DNA of 34,058 bases from Ruminococcus sp. (GTDB lineage: Bacteria; Bacillota; Clostridia; Oscillospirales; Acutalibacteraceae), in the NCBI GenBank assembly GCA_023665555.1, contig JAMPDR010000025.1, positions 1 to 34,058 of the forward strand, in the 5' to 3' direction. The position numbers were made by a program, and so were the translations under genes. Shown here one piece after another: positions 8,438 through 15,638 of this stretch (its first letter is position 1; each line of letters begins with the position of its first letter). Below the pieces are notes generated by a model. It was not told the DNA's origin and did not search any database. It saw nothing but the letters and a program-made list of their open reading frames with translations.

Positions 8438-8470
8438 AAAAAAAAATCAACATTCGTTTGTGAATGTTGA
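8438..8470 (-). terminator. Rho-independent terminator downstream of the transposase
   Basis: On the minus strand TCAACATTC pairs perfectly with GAATGTTGA (9 bp, 6-base loop) and is followed by nine T. It would stop transcripts leaving the transposase gene before they reach the giant gene promoter. Confidence 0.85.
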
Positions 8471-8496
8471 CGGGGAGGGGGGATAACCTGACAATC

Positions 8497-8523
8497 GTAG
8501 GGGACGGCGTCCTCGACGTCCCG
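8497..8523 (+). repeat. REP-like hairpin next to the transposase, copy 1
   Basis: GTAG followed by GGGACG, a 10-base loop and CGTCCC. It faces copy 2 (8693-8719) in inverted orientation, about 170 bp apart, resembling the paired REP arrangement of BIME elements. Confidence 0.75.
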
Positions 8524-8692
8524 TGTAAAACGTTTAATATATCGATATCTTTCATAAAGACAACACATAAAACATAGACACCCCATCTAAACCCATTTTA
8601 CCAGCACGCTAAAATAATTTTGTAATCGACATTCAAAAATCTTGTATTTTACTGAAACATAAAACGATGATACAAATATTGAGGTTTATTCA

Positions 8693-8719
8693 CGGGACGT
8701 CGAGGACGCCGTCCCCTAC
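8693..8719 (-). repeat. REP-like hairpin next to the transposase, copy 2
   Basis: The same GGGACG/CGTCCC stem as copy 1 but inverted, ending in CTAC. It ends 10 bases before the transposase stop codon at 8730. Confidence 0.75.
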
Positions 8720-8729
8720 AAATGAAAAT

Positions 8730-9227
8730 TTACGGTAATACATAAAACCTATCTTCTTTCCATTTTATGGGGTTACTGTCTATATATTGTGATATGGCTT
8801 GATAATCGTTTTCGTTTCTGATTATATGATCATGATATGAGCGTTGCCATATATTAAATCCGATTTTAGCATTACAAAACCTTTTAAGCGTTGAAATATA
8901 TCTCGGAATCAATTCATTGGCTCTTGATGATGTTGGTTTCACGTTATTTGTATTTTGCACCTCTAAAATGACATGAATGTGATTAGGCATAATTACATAT
9001 TGCTTCGCAATTATATCATTATATTTATTATTCATCTCCAATATCTGATTTTCAACCACTTTACCATATTCCATTAATTGGTTATCAACGATACCTGTTG
9101 CATCATGTTCGACTATTTCTGATAATATACATTCTTTCTTTTGTGTACAAATAGTTACAAAATATAAACCTTGCGAGTTATAACTATAATTGACTAATCT
9201 ATTACTTTTTCTCTTTATATACGCCAT
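8730..9227 (-). CDS. REP-associated tyrosine transposase (RAYT, Y1/HUH family)
   Basis: A 165-residue single-strand DNA transposase-like protein of the Y1 HUH superfamily, the class that handles REP palindromes in bacteria. Visible motifs are the N-terminal strand YFVTICTQ (22-29), the metal-binding HUH motif PNHIHVIL (81-88), WQRSYHDHIIR (127-137) and YIDSNPIKW (148-156). Tyr148 is a candidate nucleophile by analogy with IS200-like enzymes, but I cannot assign it firmly. Length is normal for the family, so it looks intact. An ATG exists five codons upstream; I chose the inner ATG because GGGGG lies at ribosome-site distance before it. REP-like hairpins sharing one stem lie on both sides, and a terminator follows. 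RAYTs are usually single-copy domesticated genes rather than self-mobile insertion sequences. Confidence 0.9.
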   Translation of the reverse strand: MAYIKRKSNRLVNYSYNSQGLYFVTICTQKKECILSEIVEHDATGIVDNQLMEYGKVVENQILEMNNKYNDIIAKQYVIMPNHIHVILEVQNTNNVKPTSSRANELIPRYISTLKRFCNAKIGFNIWQRSYHDHIIRNENDYQAISQYIDSNPIKWKEDRFYVLP

Positions 9228-9277
9228 GAAAAGCGCCCCCATTTCACATGAAATAATCGCTTAAAAATGTGCAAATC

Positions 9278-9307
9278 GTAGGGGACGTCGAGGACGCCGT
9301 CCCCTAC
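9278..9307. repeat. REP-like hairpin next to the transposase, copy 3 (symmetric)
   Basis: A 10-bp perfect stem, GTAGGGGACG with CGTCCCCTAC, around a 10-base loop. GTAG/CTAC is present on both feet. It lies 50 bases upstream of the transposase start codon and shares the stem of copies 1 and 2. Confidence 0.8.
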
Positions 9308-9324
9308 AATAGCTACCCATCAAC

Positions 9325-9350
9325 CAAGGCGACCCTTTCGGGTCGCCTTG
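9325..9350 (-). terminator. strong hairpin after glyA
   Basis: An 11-bp perfect stem, CAAGGCGACCC with GGGTCGCCTTG. The loop is GAAA (a GNRA tetraloop) in the minus-strand RNA. It lies seven bases beyond the glyA stop. No T-run follows, so it is not a canonical terminator. Its GGCGACCC core resembles the REP-like stems at 795-817 and 883-902. Confidence 0.5.
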
Positions 9351-9357
9351 TCATCAA

Positions 9358-10608
9358 TTATTCATACAACGGGTACTTTTTGCAAATTTCTGCAACACCT
9401 GCTTTGATTTCCTCTTTCTTATTCTCAAAATCTGTTGCTGCAAGGAAAATGAACTCTGCAATCTTGTCCATGTCGTCCTCTTTGAATCCTCTTGTTGTAA
9501 CAGCTGCTGTGCCAAGTCTGACACCGCTTGTTACGAACGGTTTCTGAGGATCGTTCGGAATTGCGTTTTTGTTTGTTGTGATGTTTACTTCATCAAGTCT
9601 GTGCTCAAGTTCTTTACCTGTGATGTTCAGTGAACGAAGGTCGAGCAGGCAAAGATGGTTGTCTGTTCCGCCTGAAACAAGATCAACCCCTCTGTTGATA
9701 AGTCCTGCTGAAAGTGCGCGGCAGTTGAGGATGATCTGCTGCTGATATGCCTTGAACCCATCAGTAAGTGCCTCGCCGAAGCAAACTGCCTTTGCGGCGA
9801 TTGTGTGCATGAGCGGTCCGCCCTGATTGCCCGGGAAAATTGCTTTGTTAAGCTGCTTTGCGTATTCCTCTTTTGCAAGAATAAGACCGCCTCTCGGTCC
9901 TCTAAGAGTTTTATGAGTTGTTGTTGTAACAACATCAGCATACGGAACAGGTGAGGGATGAAGTCCTGCGGCAACAAGTCCTGCAATGTGTGCCATATCA
10001 ACCATGTAAACAGCACCGACTTCCTTTGCAATCTCGCCGATTCTTTCAAAATCAATTGTTCTTGCATAAGCAGATGCACCTGCAACAATCATTTTCGGCT
10101 TAGTTTCAAGTGCAATTTCTCTAACCTTGTCATAATTGATAAATCCGTTTTCGTCAACACCGTATGAAACGAAGTTGTAGAGAATACCGCTGGCATTAAC
10201 AGGTGAGCCGTGTGAAAGGTGTCCTCCCTCTGCAAGGCTCATGCCGAGAACTGTGTCACCCGGCTGAAGAAATGCAGCGTATACTGCAAGGTTTGCTTGA
10301 GAACCTGAGTGCGGCTGAACGTTTGCATATTCAGCACCGAAAAGTTTTTTAGCCCTTTCAATTGCGATGTTTTCAACAATATCAACATATTCGCAACCAC
10401 CGTAATATCTCTTTCCGGGATATCCCTCTGCGTATTTGTTGGTAAGAACACTGCCCATCGCCGCCATAACAGCGGGAGAAACGATGTTTTCCGATGCGAT
10501 AAGTTCAATTTTATCGCGCTGGCGGTCGAGTTCAAGCTGCATTGCGTCAGCAACCTCACTGTCAACCTTTTTAATAAGTCCGATACTGTCAAGAATGTCG
10601 TTGTACAT
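9358..10608 (-). CDS. glyA: serine hydroxymethyltransferase
   Basis: A cytosolic PLP enzyme converting serine and tetrahydrofolate to glycine and 5,10-methylene-tetrahydrofolate, feeding one-carbon metabolism. The 416-residue length is normal. Visible motifs are [11 protein letters not shown] near residue 35, the [13 protein letters not shown] segment, VDMAHIAGL, and the PLP-lysine motif [14 protein letters not shown]. The C-terminal [16 protein letters not shown] is also typical. The start is supported by GGAGG about eight bases upstream. It lies after serS in the same direction with a 117-bp gap containing two hairpins, so it may be partly co-transcribed with serS or have its own promoter, which I could not identify. 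Confidence 0.97.
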   Translation of the reverse strand: MYNDILDSIGLIKKVDSEVADAMQLELDRQRDKIELIASENIVSPAVMAAMGSVLTNKYAEGYPGKRYYGGCEYVDIVENIAIERAKKLFGAEYANVQPHSGSQANLAVYAAFLQPGDTVLGMSLAEGGHLSHGSPVNASGILYNFVSYGVDENGFINYDKVREIALETKPKMIVAGASAYARTIDFERIGEIAKEVGAVYMVDMAHIAGLVAAGLHPSPVPYADVVTTTTHKTLRGPRGGLILAKEEYAKQLNKAIFPGNQGGPLMHTIAAKAVCFGEALTDGFKAYQQQIILNCRALSAGLINRGVDLVSGGTDNHLCLLDLRSLNITGKELEHRLDEVNITTNKNAIPNDPQKPFVTSGVRLGTAAVTTRGFKEDDMDKIAEFIFLAATDFENKKEEIKAGVAEICKKYPLYE

Positions 10609-10670
10609 TTTTACATACCTCCGAGAAAATACTAAGTTTTTGCTTTAAGATTTTTTGCTTTTTTATGTAT

Positions 10671-10710
10671 GCGGATAAACCGCTTAATGCAGGAGAGTTC
10701 TCTCCCGCAT
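10671..10710 (-). other. paired hairpins between serS and glyA
   Basis: On the minus strand ATGCGGGAGAG pairs with CTCTCCTGCAT around AA (one G-T pair), then GCGG pairs with CCGC around a 5-base loop. No T-run follows. They may attenuate or process a serS-glyA transcript. The role is inferred only from position. Confidence 0.4.
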
Positions 10711-10725
10711 ATTATCAAAAGTAAT

Positions 10726-11994
10726 TTACTTAATAATGTCTGTTCCCATAAACGGTCTGAGAACTTCGGGAACTGTTACGCTGCCGTCCTCGTTCTGATA
10801 GTTTTCGAGAATTGCGGCAACTGTTCTGCCGATTGCAACACCTGAGCCGTTGAGTGTGTGAACAAGCTTTGCCTTGTCTTTTGCATCATCTTTATATCTG
10901 ATTGATGCGCGTCTTGCCTGGAAATCTTCAAAGTTTGAGCATGAAGAAATCTCAACATAGCGTCCGTATGACGGCATCCAAACCTCAATGTCAAAGGTTC
11001 TTGCCGATGAGAATCCGATGTCACCTGTGCTCAGCGCAACAACACGATAGGGAAGTCCGAGCAACTGAAGGACTCTTTCAGCATCATTTGTAAGTTTTTC
11101 AAGTTCTGCATAGCTTTCTTCAGGCTTAACAAACTTAACAAGTTCAACCTTGTTAAACTGATGCTGTCTGATAAGTCCTCTTGTGTCACGGCCTGCCGAG
11201 CCGGCCTCAGCACGGAAACAAGCGGAATAAGCACAATAGCTTATCGGGAGTTTCTTGCCGTCGAGAATTTCATCTCTGTGCATGTTTGTGACAGGAACTT
11301 CCGCAGTCGGAATAAGGAAATAGTCATTTGTCAGCTTGAATGCATCCTCCTCGAACTTTGGCAGCTGACCTGTACCTGTCATAGATGCACGGTTTACCAT
11401 GAAAGGAGGGAATACCTCTGTGTAGCCATGAGCGGTGTGAGTATTGAGGAAGAAGTTGATAATTGAACGTTCAAGTCTTGCACCAAGACCTTTATAAAAG
11501 TGGAAACGTGCGCCTGTAACTTTAGCTGCGGTTTCCGGATCAAGTATACCTAAGTCAGCGCCGATGTCCCAATGTGCCTTTGCTTCAAAATCAAAGTTTT
11601 TCGGCTCGCCCCAACGGCGAATTTCAACGTTTTCGCTGTCGTCCTTGCCGATTGGTGTTGCTTCGTTAGGAATGTTCGGGAACTCATAAATAAGAGTTTT
11701 TTGCTTTGCTTCAAGTGCGTTAAGTTCGTCCTCGTCAGCCTTGATTGCTTCTTTAACAGCATTCATCTTTGCCATTATCTCGCTGATGTCGCCGCCTGCC
11801 TTTTTGATTGCAGGAATCTGTCTGCTTGCAGCATTCTGCTCAGCTTTGAGTGAATCCCTTTTTGATGCAAGTTCACGTCTTTTTTCGTCAATTGCGATGA
11901 TTTCATCAACAATTGCATCCATGTCCTTGTTTCTTGTTTTCATTGCAGCCTTAACAAAATCAGGCTTCTCTCTGATAAGTTTAATATCTAACAT
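10726..11994 (-). CDS. serS: seryl-tRNA synthetase
   Basis: A class II aminoacyl-tRNA synthetase that charges tRNA-Ser. The 422-residue length is normal. The N-terminal 110 residues are Lys/Glu/Ala-rich and form the long antiparallel coiled coil that grips the tRNA. Class II motif 2 is [21 protein letters not shown] (about 255-275) and motif 3 is [18 protein letters not shown] near the C-terminus. AAGGAG precedes the ATG. The gene starts 38 bases after parB, so no T-box leader can fit between them. Expression therefore probably comes from the soj-parB promoter or one inside parB. Confidence 0.97.
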   Translation of the reverse strand: MLDIKLIREKPDFVKAAMKTRNKDMDAIVDEIIAIDEKRRELASKRDSLKAEQNAASRQIPAIKKAGGDISEIMAKMNAVKEAIKADEDELNALEAKQKTLIYEFPNIPNEATPIGKDDSENVEIRRWGEPKNFDFEAKAHWDIGADLGILDPETAAKVTGARFHFYKGLGARLERSIINFFLNTHTAHGYTEVFPPFMVNRASMTGTGQLPKFEEDAFKLTNDYFLIPTAEVPVTNMHRDEILDGKKLPISYCAYSACFRAEAGSAGRDTRGLIRQHQFNKVELVKFVKPEESYAELEKLTNDAERVLQLLGLPYRVVALSTGDIGFSSARTFDIEVWMPSYGRYVEISSCSNFEDFQARRASIRYKDDAKDKAKLVHTLNGSGVAIGRTVAAILENYQNEDGSVTVPEVLRPFMGTDIIK

Positions 11995-12032
11995 TTTTTT
12001 GCTCCTTATCTATATATTAAGCGATGCCGCTT

Positions 12033-12896
12033 TTATTCTTTATTGAACATTTTTGTCAGTTTTGCAAGGTCTTCTTTGTTATAAAACTCAATTTCAATTG
12101 TTCCTTTTCCGCTTGAGTTGACGTTGACCTTTGCTTTTCTGCCGATTGCATCAGAAACCGAAAGTTCAACTTCATCATAGAAGATATCACGTTTCTTCTG
12201 TTTTTTGTTCGGTTTTGCGGAATTTTTAATCATGAACTTAACAAGTCTTTCCGTATCACGAACAGACATGCCTTTTTTCACTATTTCAGCGGCAAGTTCC
12301 TTGATTTTATCATCATCGGAAAGTGCAAGAAGTGCTCTTGCATGGCCTGCTGATATTGAGCCGTCTTTAAGCATATCAATTACTTTTGCCGGAAGAGCAA
12401 GAAGTCTTGTTGCATTAGCAACAGCAGGTCTTGACTTACCAACACGCTTGGCGGCTTCTTCCTGAGTCATACCGTAAGTTTCCATGAGAACTTGAAGTCC
12501 TTCAGCCTCTTCAATGGGGTTGAGATCCTCTCTCTGAAGATTTTCCACCAGTGCAAGTTCCATGATCTCACTTTCGGAAATCTCTTTAACAAGAACCGGA
12601 ACCTCCGTTAAACCTGCCATTCGTGCGGCTCTCCAACGTCTTTCGCCTGCAATTATCTGATATGAGCCATCAGCTATCGGACGAACCAACAACGGTTGAA
12701 TAATACCGTGCTCAGCAATGCTGTCTGCAAGTTCATTGAGCGCATCTTCATCGAAATCTTTTCTCGGCTGATCTCTGTTCGGCTCAATTTCATATATTTT
12801 GAGCATCAACGGACTGCCATTTTCTTCTTCAATAGAATTATCAGCAAACAGTGTTCCTAAGCCTCTTCCAAGACCGCCTTTTTTCTTTTCAGCCAT
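12033..12896 (-). CDS. parB: chromosome partitioning protein ParB (Spo0J)
   Basis: A CTP-dependent clamp that loads at parS, spreads along DNA and recruits SMC. The N-terminal GLGRGLGTLF (8-17) is the peptide that stimulates the Soj ATPase. The CTP-binding motifs are GERRWRA (84-90) and ENLQR (118-122). The helix-turn-helix is about 143-168 with GKSRPAVAN, and SAGHARALL follows, both typical of ParB rather than Noc. The 287-residue length is normal. AGGAGG precedes the ATG. It lies 31 bases after soj and shares its promoter. A perfect parS is about 3.1 kb away, inside mnmG. Confidence 0.95.
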   Translation of the reverse strand: MAEKKKGGLGRGLGTLFADNSIEEENGSPLMLKIYEIEPNRDQPRKDFDEDALNELADSIAEHGIIQPLLVRPIADGSYQIIAGERRWRAARMAGLTEVPVLVKEISESEIMELALVENLQREDLNPIEEAEGLQVLMETYGMTQEEAAKRVGKSRPAVANATRLLALPAKVIDMLKDGSISAGHARALLALSDDDKIKELAAEIVKKGMSVRDTERLVKFMIKNSAKPNKKQKKRDIFYDEVELSVSDAIGRKAKVNVNSSGKGTIEIEFYNKEDLAKLTKMFNKE

Positions 12897-12927
12897 ATAT
12901 ACCTCCTGTATTTTTCCTAAGATTCAA

Positions 12928-13701
12928 TTAATTGTTTATTTTATTCTTTTGAAGAAATTCGTCAGCCAGACTTTCATACGCTTTACTGCCTTTTGAGTTT
13001 TTATCAAAATAGCATACCGGCTGACCAAATGACGGAGCTTCGGAAAGCCTTACGTTTCTCGGTATTGCCGTTGCGTAAACCTTTTGAGGAAAAAATTTCT
13101 TCACCTCTGTGATAACTTGCTGAGTGAGATTAAGTCTGCCGTCATACATCGTGAGCAGAACACCCTCCATTTCAATCAGCGGATTATATAAGCGTTTCAC
13201 TTGTCTGATAGTGTTCATAAGCTGTGACAGACCTTCAAGCGCATAGTATTCACACTGAATCGGAACAATAACGCTATCAACTGCGCCTAATGCGTTGATT
13301 GTTATCAAGCCGAGTGACGGAGGACAATCAAGAAAAATAAAGTCATAGTTATCCTTTATCGGTGCAAGTGCAGATTTGATTCTGCTTGTGCGGTTATCCA
13401 TATCAGCTATTTCAAGTTCTGCGCCTGCAAGATCCATATTTGACGGCAGCACATCAAGATTAGTGAAATCAGTATGTTTTATAATATCTTCCGCTTTTTC
13501 ACTTCCTATTATCATATCATAGGAGGACTTTTCCACCTGTCTTTTATTAAAACCTAAACCGCTTGTTGTGTTTCCCTGAGGATCAATGTCAACAAGCAGC
13601 GTCTTAAATCCTTTTTGACCGATGGCAGCGGCGAGATTAACAGCAGTTGTGGTCTTACCCACACCGCCTTTTTGGTTAACAATTGCAACTGTTTTACCCA
13701 T
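12928..13701 (-). CDS. soj: chromosome partitioning ATPase Soj (ParA)
   Basis: A Walker-type ATPase that dimerises on DNA, works with ParB in origin segregation and, in Bacillus, also controls DnaA. The deviant Walker A motif KGGVGKTT is at about 11-18; LLVDIDPQGNTT and the Walker B FIFLDCPPSLG follow. The length is 257 residues from the chosen start, MGKTVAIVNQ. An in-frame ATG eight codons upstream lacks a ribosome site and would lie only about ten bases from the predicted transcript start. The chosen ATG has AGGGG at the right distance. Soj and ParB form an operon. Confidence 0.95.
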   Translation of the reverse strand: MGKTVAIVNQKGGVGKTTTAVNLAAAIGQKGFKTLLVDIDPQGNTTSGLGFNKRQVEKSSYDMIIGSEKAEDIIKHTDFTNLDVLPSNMDLAGAELEIADMDNRTSRIKSALAPIKDNYDFIFLDCPPSLGLITINALGAVDSVIVPIQCEYYALEGLSQLMNTIRQVKRLYNPLIEMEGVLLTMYDGRLNLTQQVITEVKKFFPQKVYATAIPRNVRLSEAPSFGQPVCYFDKNSKGSKAYESLADEFLQKNKINN

Positions 13702-13741
13702 AAATCTGCCCCTTTCCACATACAAATTTGTAATCCCATAT

Positions 13742-13770
13742 AGTATAGCACATTCATTTTTATTTTTAAA
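13742..13770 (-). promoter_or_regulatory. promoter of soj-parB
   Basis: On the minus strand TTTAAA (13765-13770), 17 bases, then an extended -10 TGCTATACT with the hexamer at 13742-13747. The weak -35 is compensated by the TG extension. The predicted start near 13735 favours the inner soj ATG. Confidence 0.55.
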
Positions 13771-13866
13771 GACCTTAATGCAATATTTTCAGACAAATTA
13801 GGTTTTTTTGCCGTTTTTTAAATGCGGAAACAGACTAAGATCACAGCAAATCAATCCGCATTATGA

Positions 13867-13900
13867 AAGAAAAATCCGCACAGCTTTATACCGGCGGATT
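13867..13900 (-). terminator. Rho-independent terminator after noc
   Basis: On the minus strand AATCCGC pairs with GCGGATT around a 14-base loop and runs into TTTTTC. It separates noc (ending 13964) from soj. A second inverted repeat, AATGCGGA (13821-13828) with TCCGCATT (13855-13862), lies just beyond and could compete with it. Confidence 0.7.
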
Positions 13901-13963
13901 CTTCTTATGGGGTGTGAAAGAGAAAGATATTGTATGTAAACCACGCTTTACGTGAGATTACAG

Positions 13964-14791
13964 TTAATTCTCGATTAGACTGAGTTCAGGTTTTTTATAT
14001 GCCGAACTTTTCGGAATTGTTATTTCATAGACAAAGTTTTCTTCGGTTTCTTGTTTTTTAACAGCCGCATGTATTCCTGCACTTTGCATCGTTTCAACCG
14101 CATTGTTTATTGTGTTAATAAAGATTTTCACATCGCTGAACATCCGCCGCGTTCTTCGTTTAGGTTTGTTTTTCTGCTCAAGGAATGCTTCAATATACGC
14201 TTCTGCCTGTGTTACGCTCATTTTCTTTTCAATTATGCGCTTGAGCATTGGCATTGCGTCCTCTTCGTCAAGCCTTAACAGCGCTCTTGCATGCCGTTCT
14301 GAAAGATTGTTTTCAAGAAGAACCTTTTGAATTGGTTTTGGAAGTGCTAATAAACGCAGTTTGTTTGAAACTGTTGACGGTGCTTTACCGAGCCTTTTTG
14401 CAGCTTCTTCCTGTGATATGCCATATTCACTCATCAATCTTTCAATTGCCATTGCCTCTTCAAAATATCCGAGATTTTGGCGCTGTAAATTCTCAATTAA
14501 TGCAAAAACTGCTGATTTCATTTCATTAACATCAATTACTATGCATGGAACCATCATCATTCCGGCCAGCCTTGATGCTCTTAATCTGCGCTCACCCGAA
14601 ACAAGTTCATAACCTTTATCAATCTCTCTGACGGTTATAGGCTGTAATATTCCATTCATTCTGATACTTATTGCAAGATTCACAAGTTCCCCCTGATCAA
14701 AAACGCGACGCGGTTGGTTTGGATTCGGAAAAATCTTTTCATTTGGTATCAATAATACCTGCCCTGCGGGACGGGGCTTGTCATTGACCAT
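13964..14791 (-). CDS. noc: Noc-type nucleoid occlusion protein, ParB paralogue
   Basis: A ParB-family CTPase. In Bacillus, Noc binds its own DNA sites and tethers the chromosome to the membrane to block division over nucleoids. The 275 residues contain GERRLRAS (66-73), ENLQR (100-104), an HTH at about 125-150 with SNKLRLL, and SERHARALL (164-172). Lys143 and Arg166 match Noc-type specificity residues, as I recall them. The position expected to be Gln is Pro138, and Ala149 replaces a Lys, so the set is mixed. The C-terminus (FSDVKIFINTINNAVETMQSAG) resembles Noc. The N-terminus has only about 10 residues before the conserved core, so the amphipathic membrane-targeting helix of Noc is missing. 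The start is certain, with GGGAGG upstream. Its place after rsmG matches Firmicute noc. A second ParB is the alternative. Confidence 0.8.
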   Translation of the reverse strand: MVNDKPRPAGQVLLIPNEKIFPNPNQPRRVFDQGELVNLAISIRMNGILQPITVREIDKGYELVSGERRLRASRLAGMMMVPCIVIDVNEMKSAVFALIENLQRQNLGYFEEAMAIERLMSEYGISQEEAAKRLGKAPSTVSNKLRLLALPKPIQKVLLENNLSERHARALLRLDEEDAMPMLKRIIEKKMSVTQAEAYIEAFLEQKNKPKRRTRRMFSDVKIFINTINNAVETMQSAGIHAAVKKQETEENFVYEITIPKSSAYKKPELSLIEN

Positions 14792-14814
14792 AAGAAAACC
14801 TCCCTTTGACTAAA

Positions 14815-14843
14815 AGATTAGCACAAAAAGGAAGGTTTGTCCA
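14815..14843 (-). promoter_or_regulatory. promoter of noc
   Basis: On the minus strand TGGACA (14838-14843), 17 bases, then TAATCT (14815-14820) with a TGC extension. A DnaA-box-like TTGTCCACA (14837-14845, plus strand) overlaps the -35. Confidence 0.5.
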
Positions 14844-14889
14844 CAAAAAGAGTTCGATGTAAAACACTGCATTATTGCATAAATTGACA

Positions 14890-15618
14890 TTATTCGAGTG
14901 GGAATTTTGCAATTTTTGCCGATTGACGTGGATATTTTGTCGGTGTTTGCCGTATTTTTTTTATCATTATAATGTTTCGCTCACCTGCATCTTCTAAAAT
15001 GAAACTGTCAGTACTTGCAATTTTGCCGCCGAGAATAGATATTGCTTTTTTTGCGCCTATAATTTCTTCATCGGCTCTTGCACCTTTAAGAGATATAAAA
15101 CTGCCATTTTCCTTGACAAAAGGTAAGCAGTATTCAGAAAGTTCCCTTAAGTTTGCCACAGCTCTTGCCATTACAAAATCAAAGTTCTCGCGATATTCAG
15201 CCTTTAGGCTCGCTTCTTCCGCTCTTGCGTGGAGTATTTCAGCACTGAGTCCGATTTCATCAAGAATATTTGCAATTACATTTAGTTTCTTTCCTGTACT
15301 GTCAAGAAGTGTCAGATTCAAATCCGGTCTTGCAATAAGCATGGCAACTCCGGGAAAACCCGCTCCGGTTCCCACATCAATACATTTTGCTCCATCTTGA
15401 ATCTCTGCATATTTAAAAAGTGCTAAACTGTCGGCAAAGTGTTTGACTGTGATGCCATCAGGATCGGTTATAGCTGTGATATTGATTTTTTCATTCCATT
15501 CTGCAAGCAGTTTTGCGTATATATCAAAGCGATCCAGTGCTATTTCATCAAGTGAAACATTAAAACTATCCGCAAGTCTTTTTAGCTTATCTTTCATTAT
15601 AAAGGGTTCGTTACTCAT
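14890..15618 (-). CDS. rsmG: 16S rRNA (guanine-527-N7)-methyltransferase
   Basis: A SAM-dependent methyltransferase (GidB) that modifies G527 of 16S rRNA; loss gives low-level streptomycin resistance in other species. The 242 residues include LLAEWNEKINITAIT near 36-50, the SAM loop CIDVGTGAGFPGVAMLIARP, then LLDSTGKKLNVI and ARAVANLRELSEYCLP. An in-frame ATG four codons upstream exists, but GAGG sits at proper distance before the chosen ATG. It begins 20 bases after mnmG and is surely co-transcribed with it. Confidence 0.95.
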   Translation of the reverse strand: MSNEPFIMKDKLKRLADSFNVSLDEIALDRFDIYAKLLAEWNEKINITAITDPDGITVKHFADSLALFKYAEIQDGAKCIDVGTGAGFPGVAMLIARPDLNLTLLDSTGKKLNVIANILDEIGLSAEILHARAEEASLKAEYRENFDFVMARAVANLRELSEYCLPFVKENGSFISLKGARADEEIIGAKKAISILGGKIASTDSFILEDAGERNIIMIKKIRQTPTKYPRQSAKIAKFPLE

Positions 15619-15638
15619 AATTGACCTCATACTGTATT

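Noticed and set aside
9826-9839. ATTGCCCGGGAAAA, 12 of 14 matches to the Bacillus Noc site
   Set aside because: It encodes the conserved FPGNQGG region of glyA, so codon constraint explains it, and both outer positions break the palindrome.
11995-12032. T-box leader expected for serS
   Set aside because: Only 38 bases separate parB and serS, too short for a T-box.
12928-13725. Longer soj reading starting MYVERGRF
   Set aside because: The upstream ATG has no ribosome site and lies only about ten bases from the predicted transcript start. The inner ATG has both features in order.
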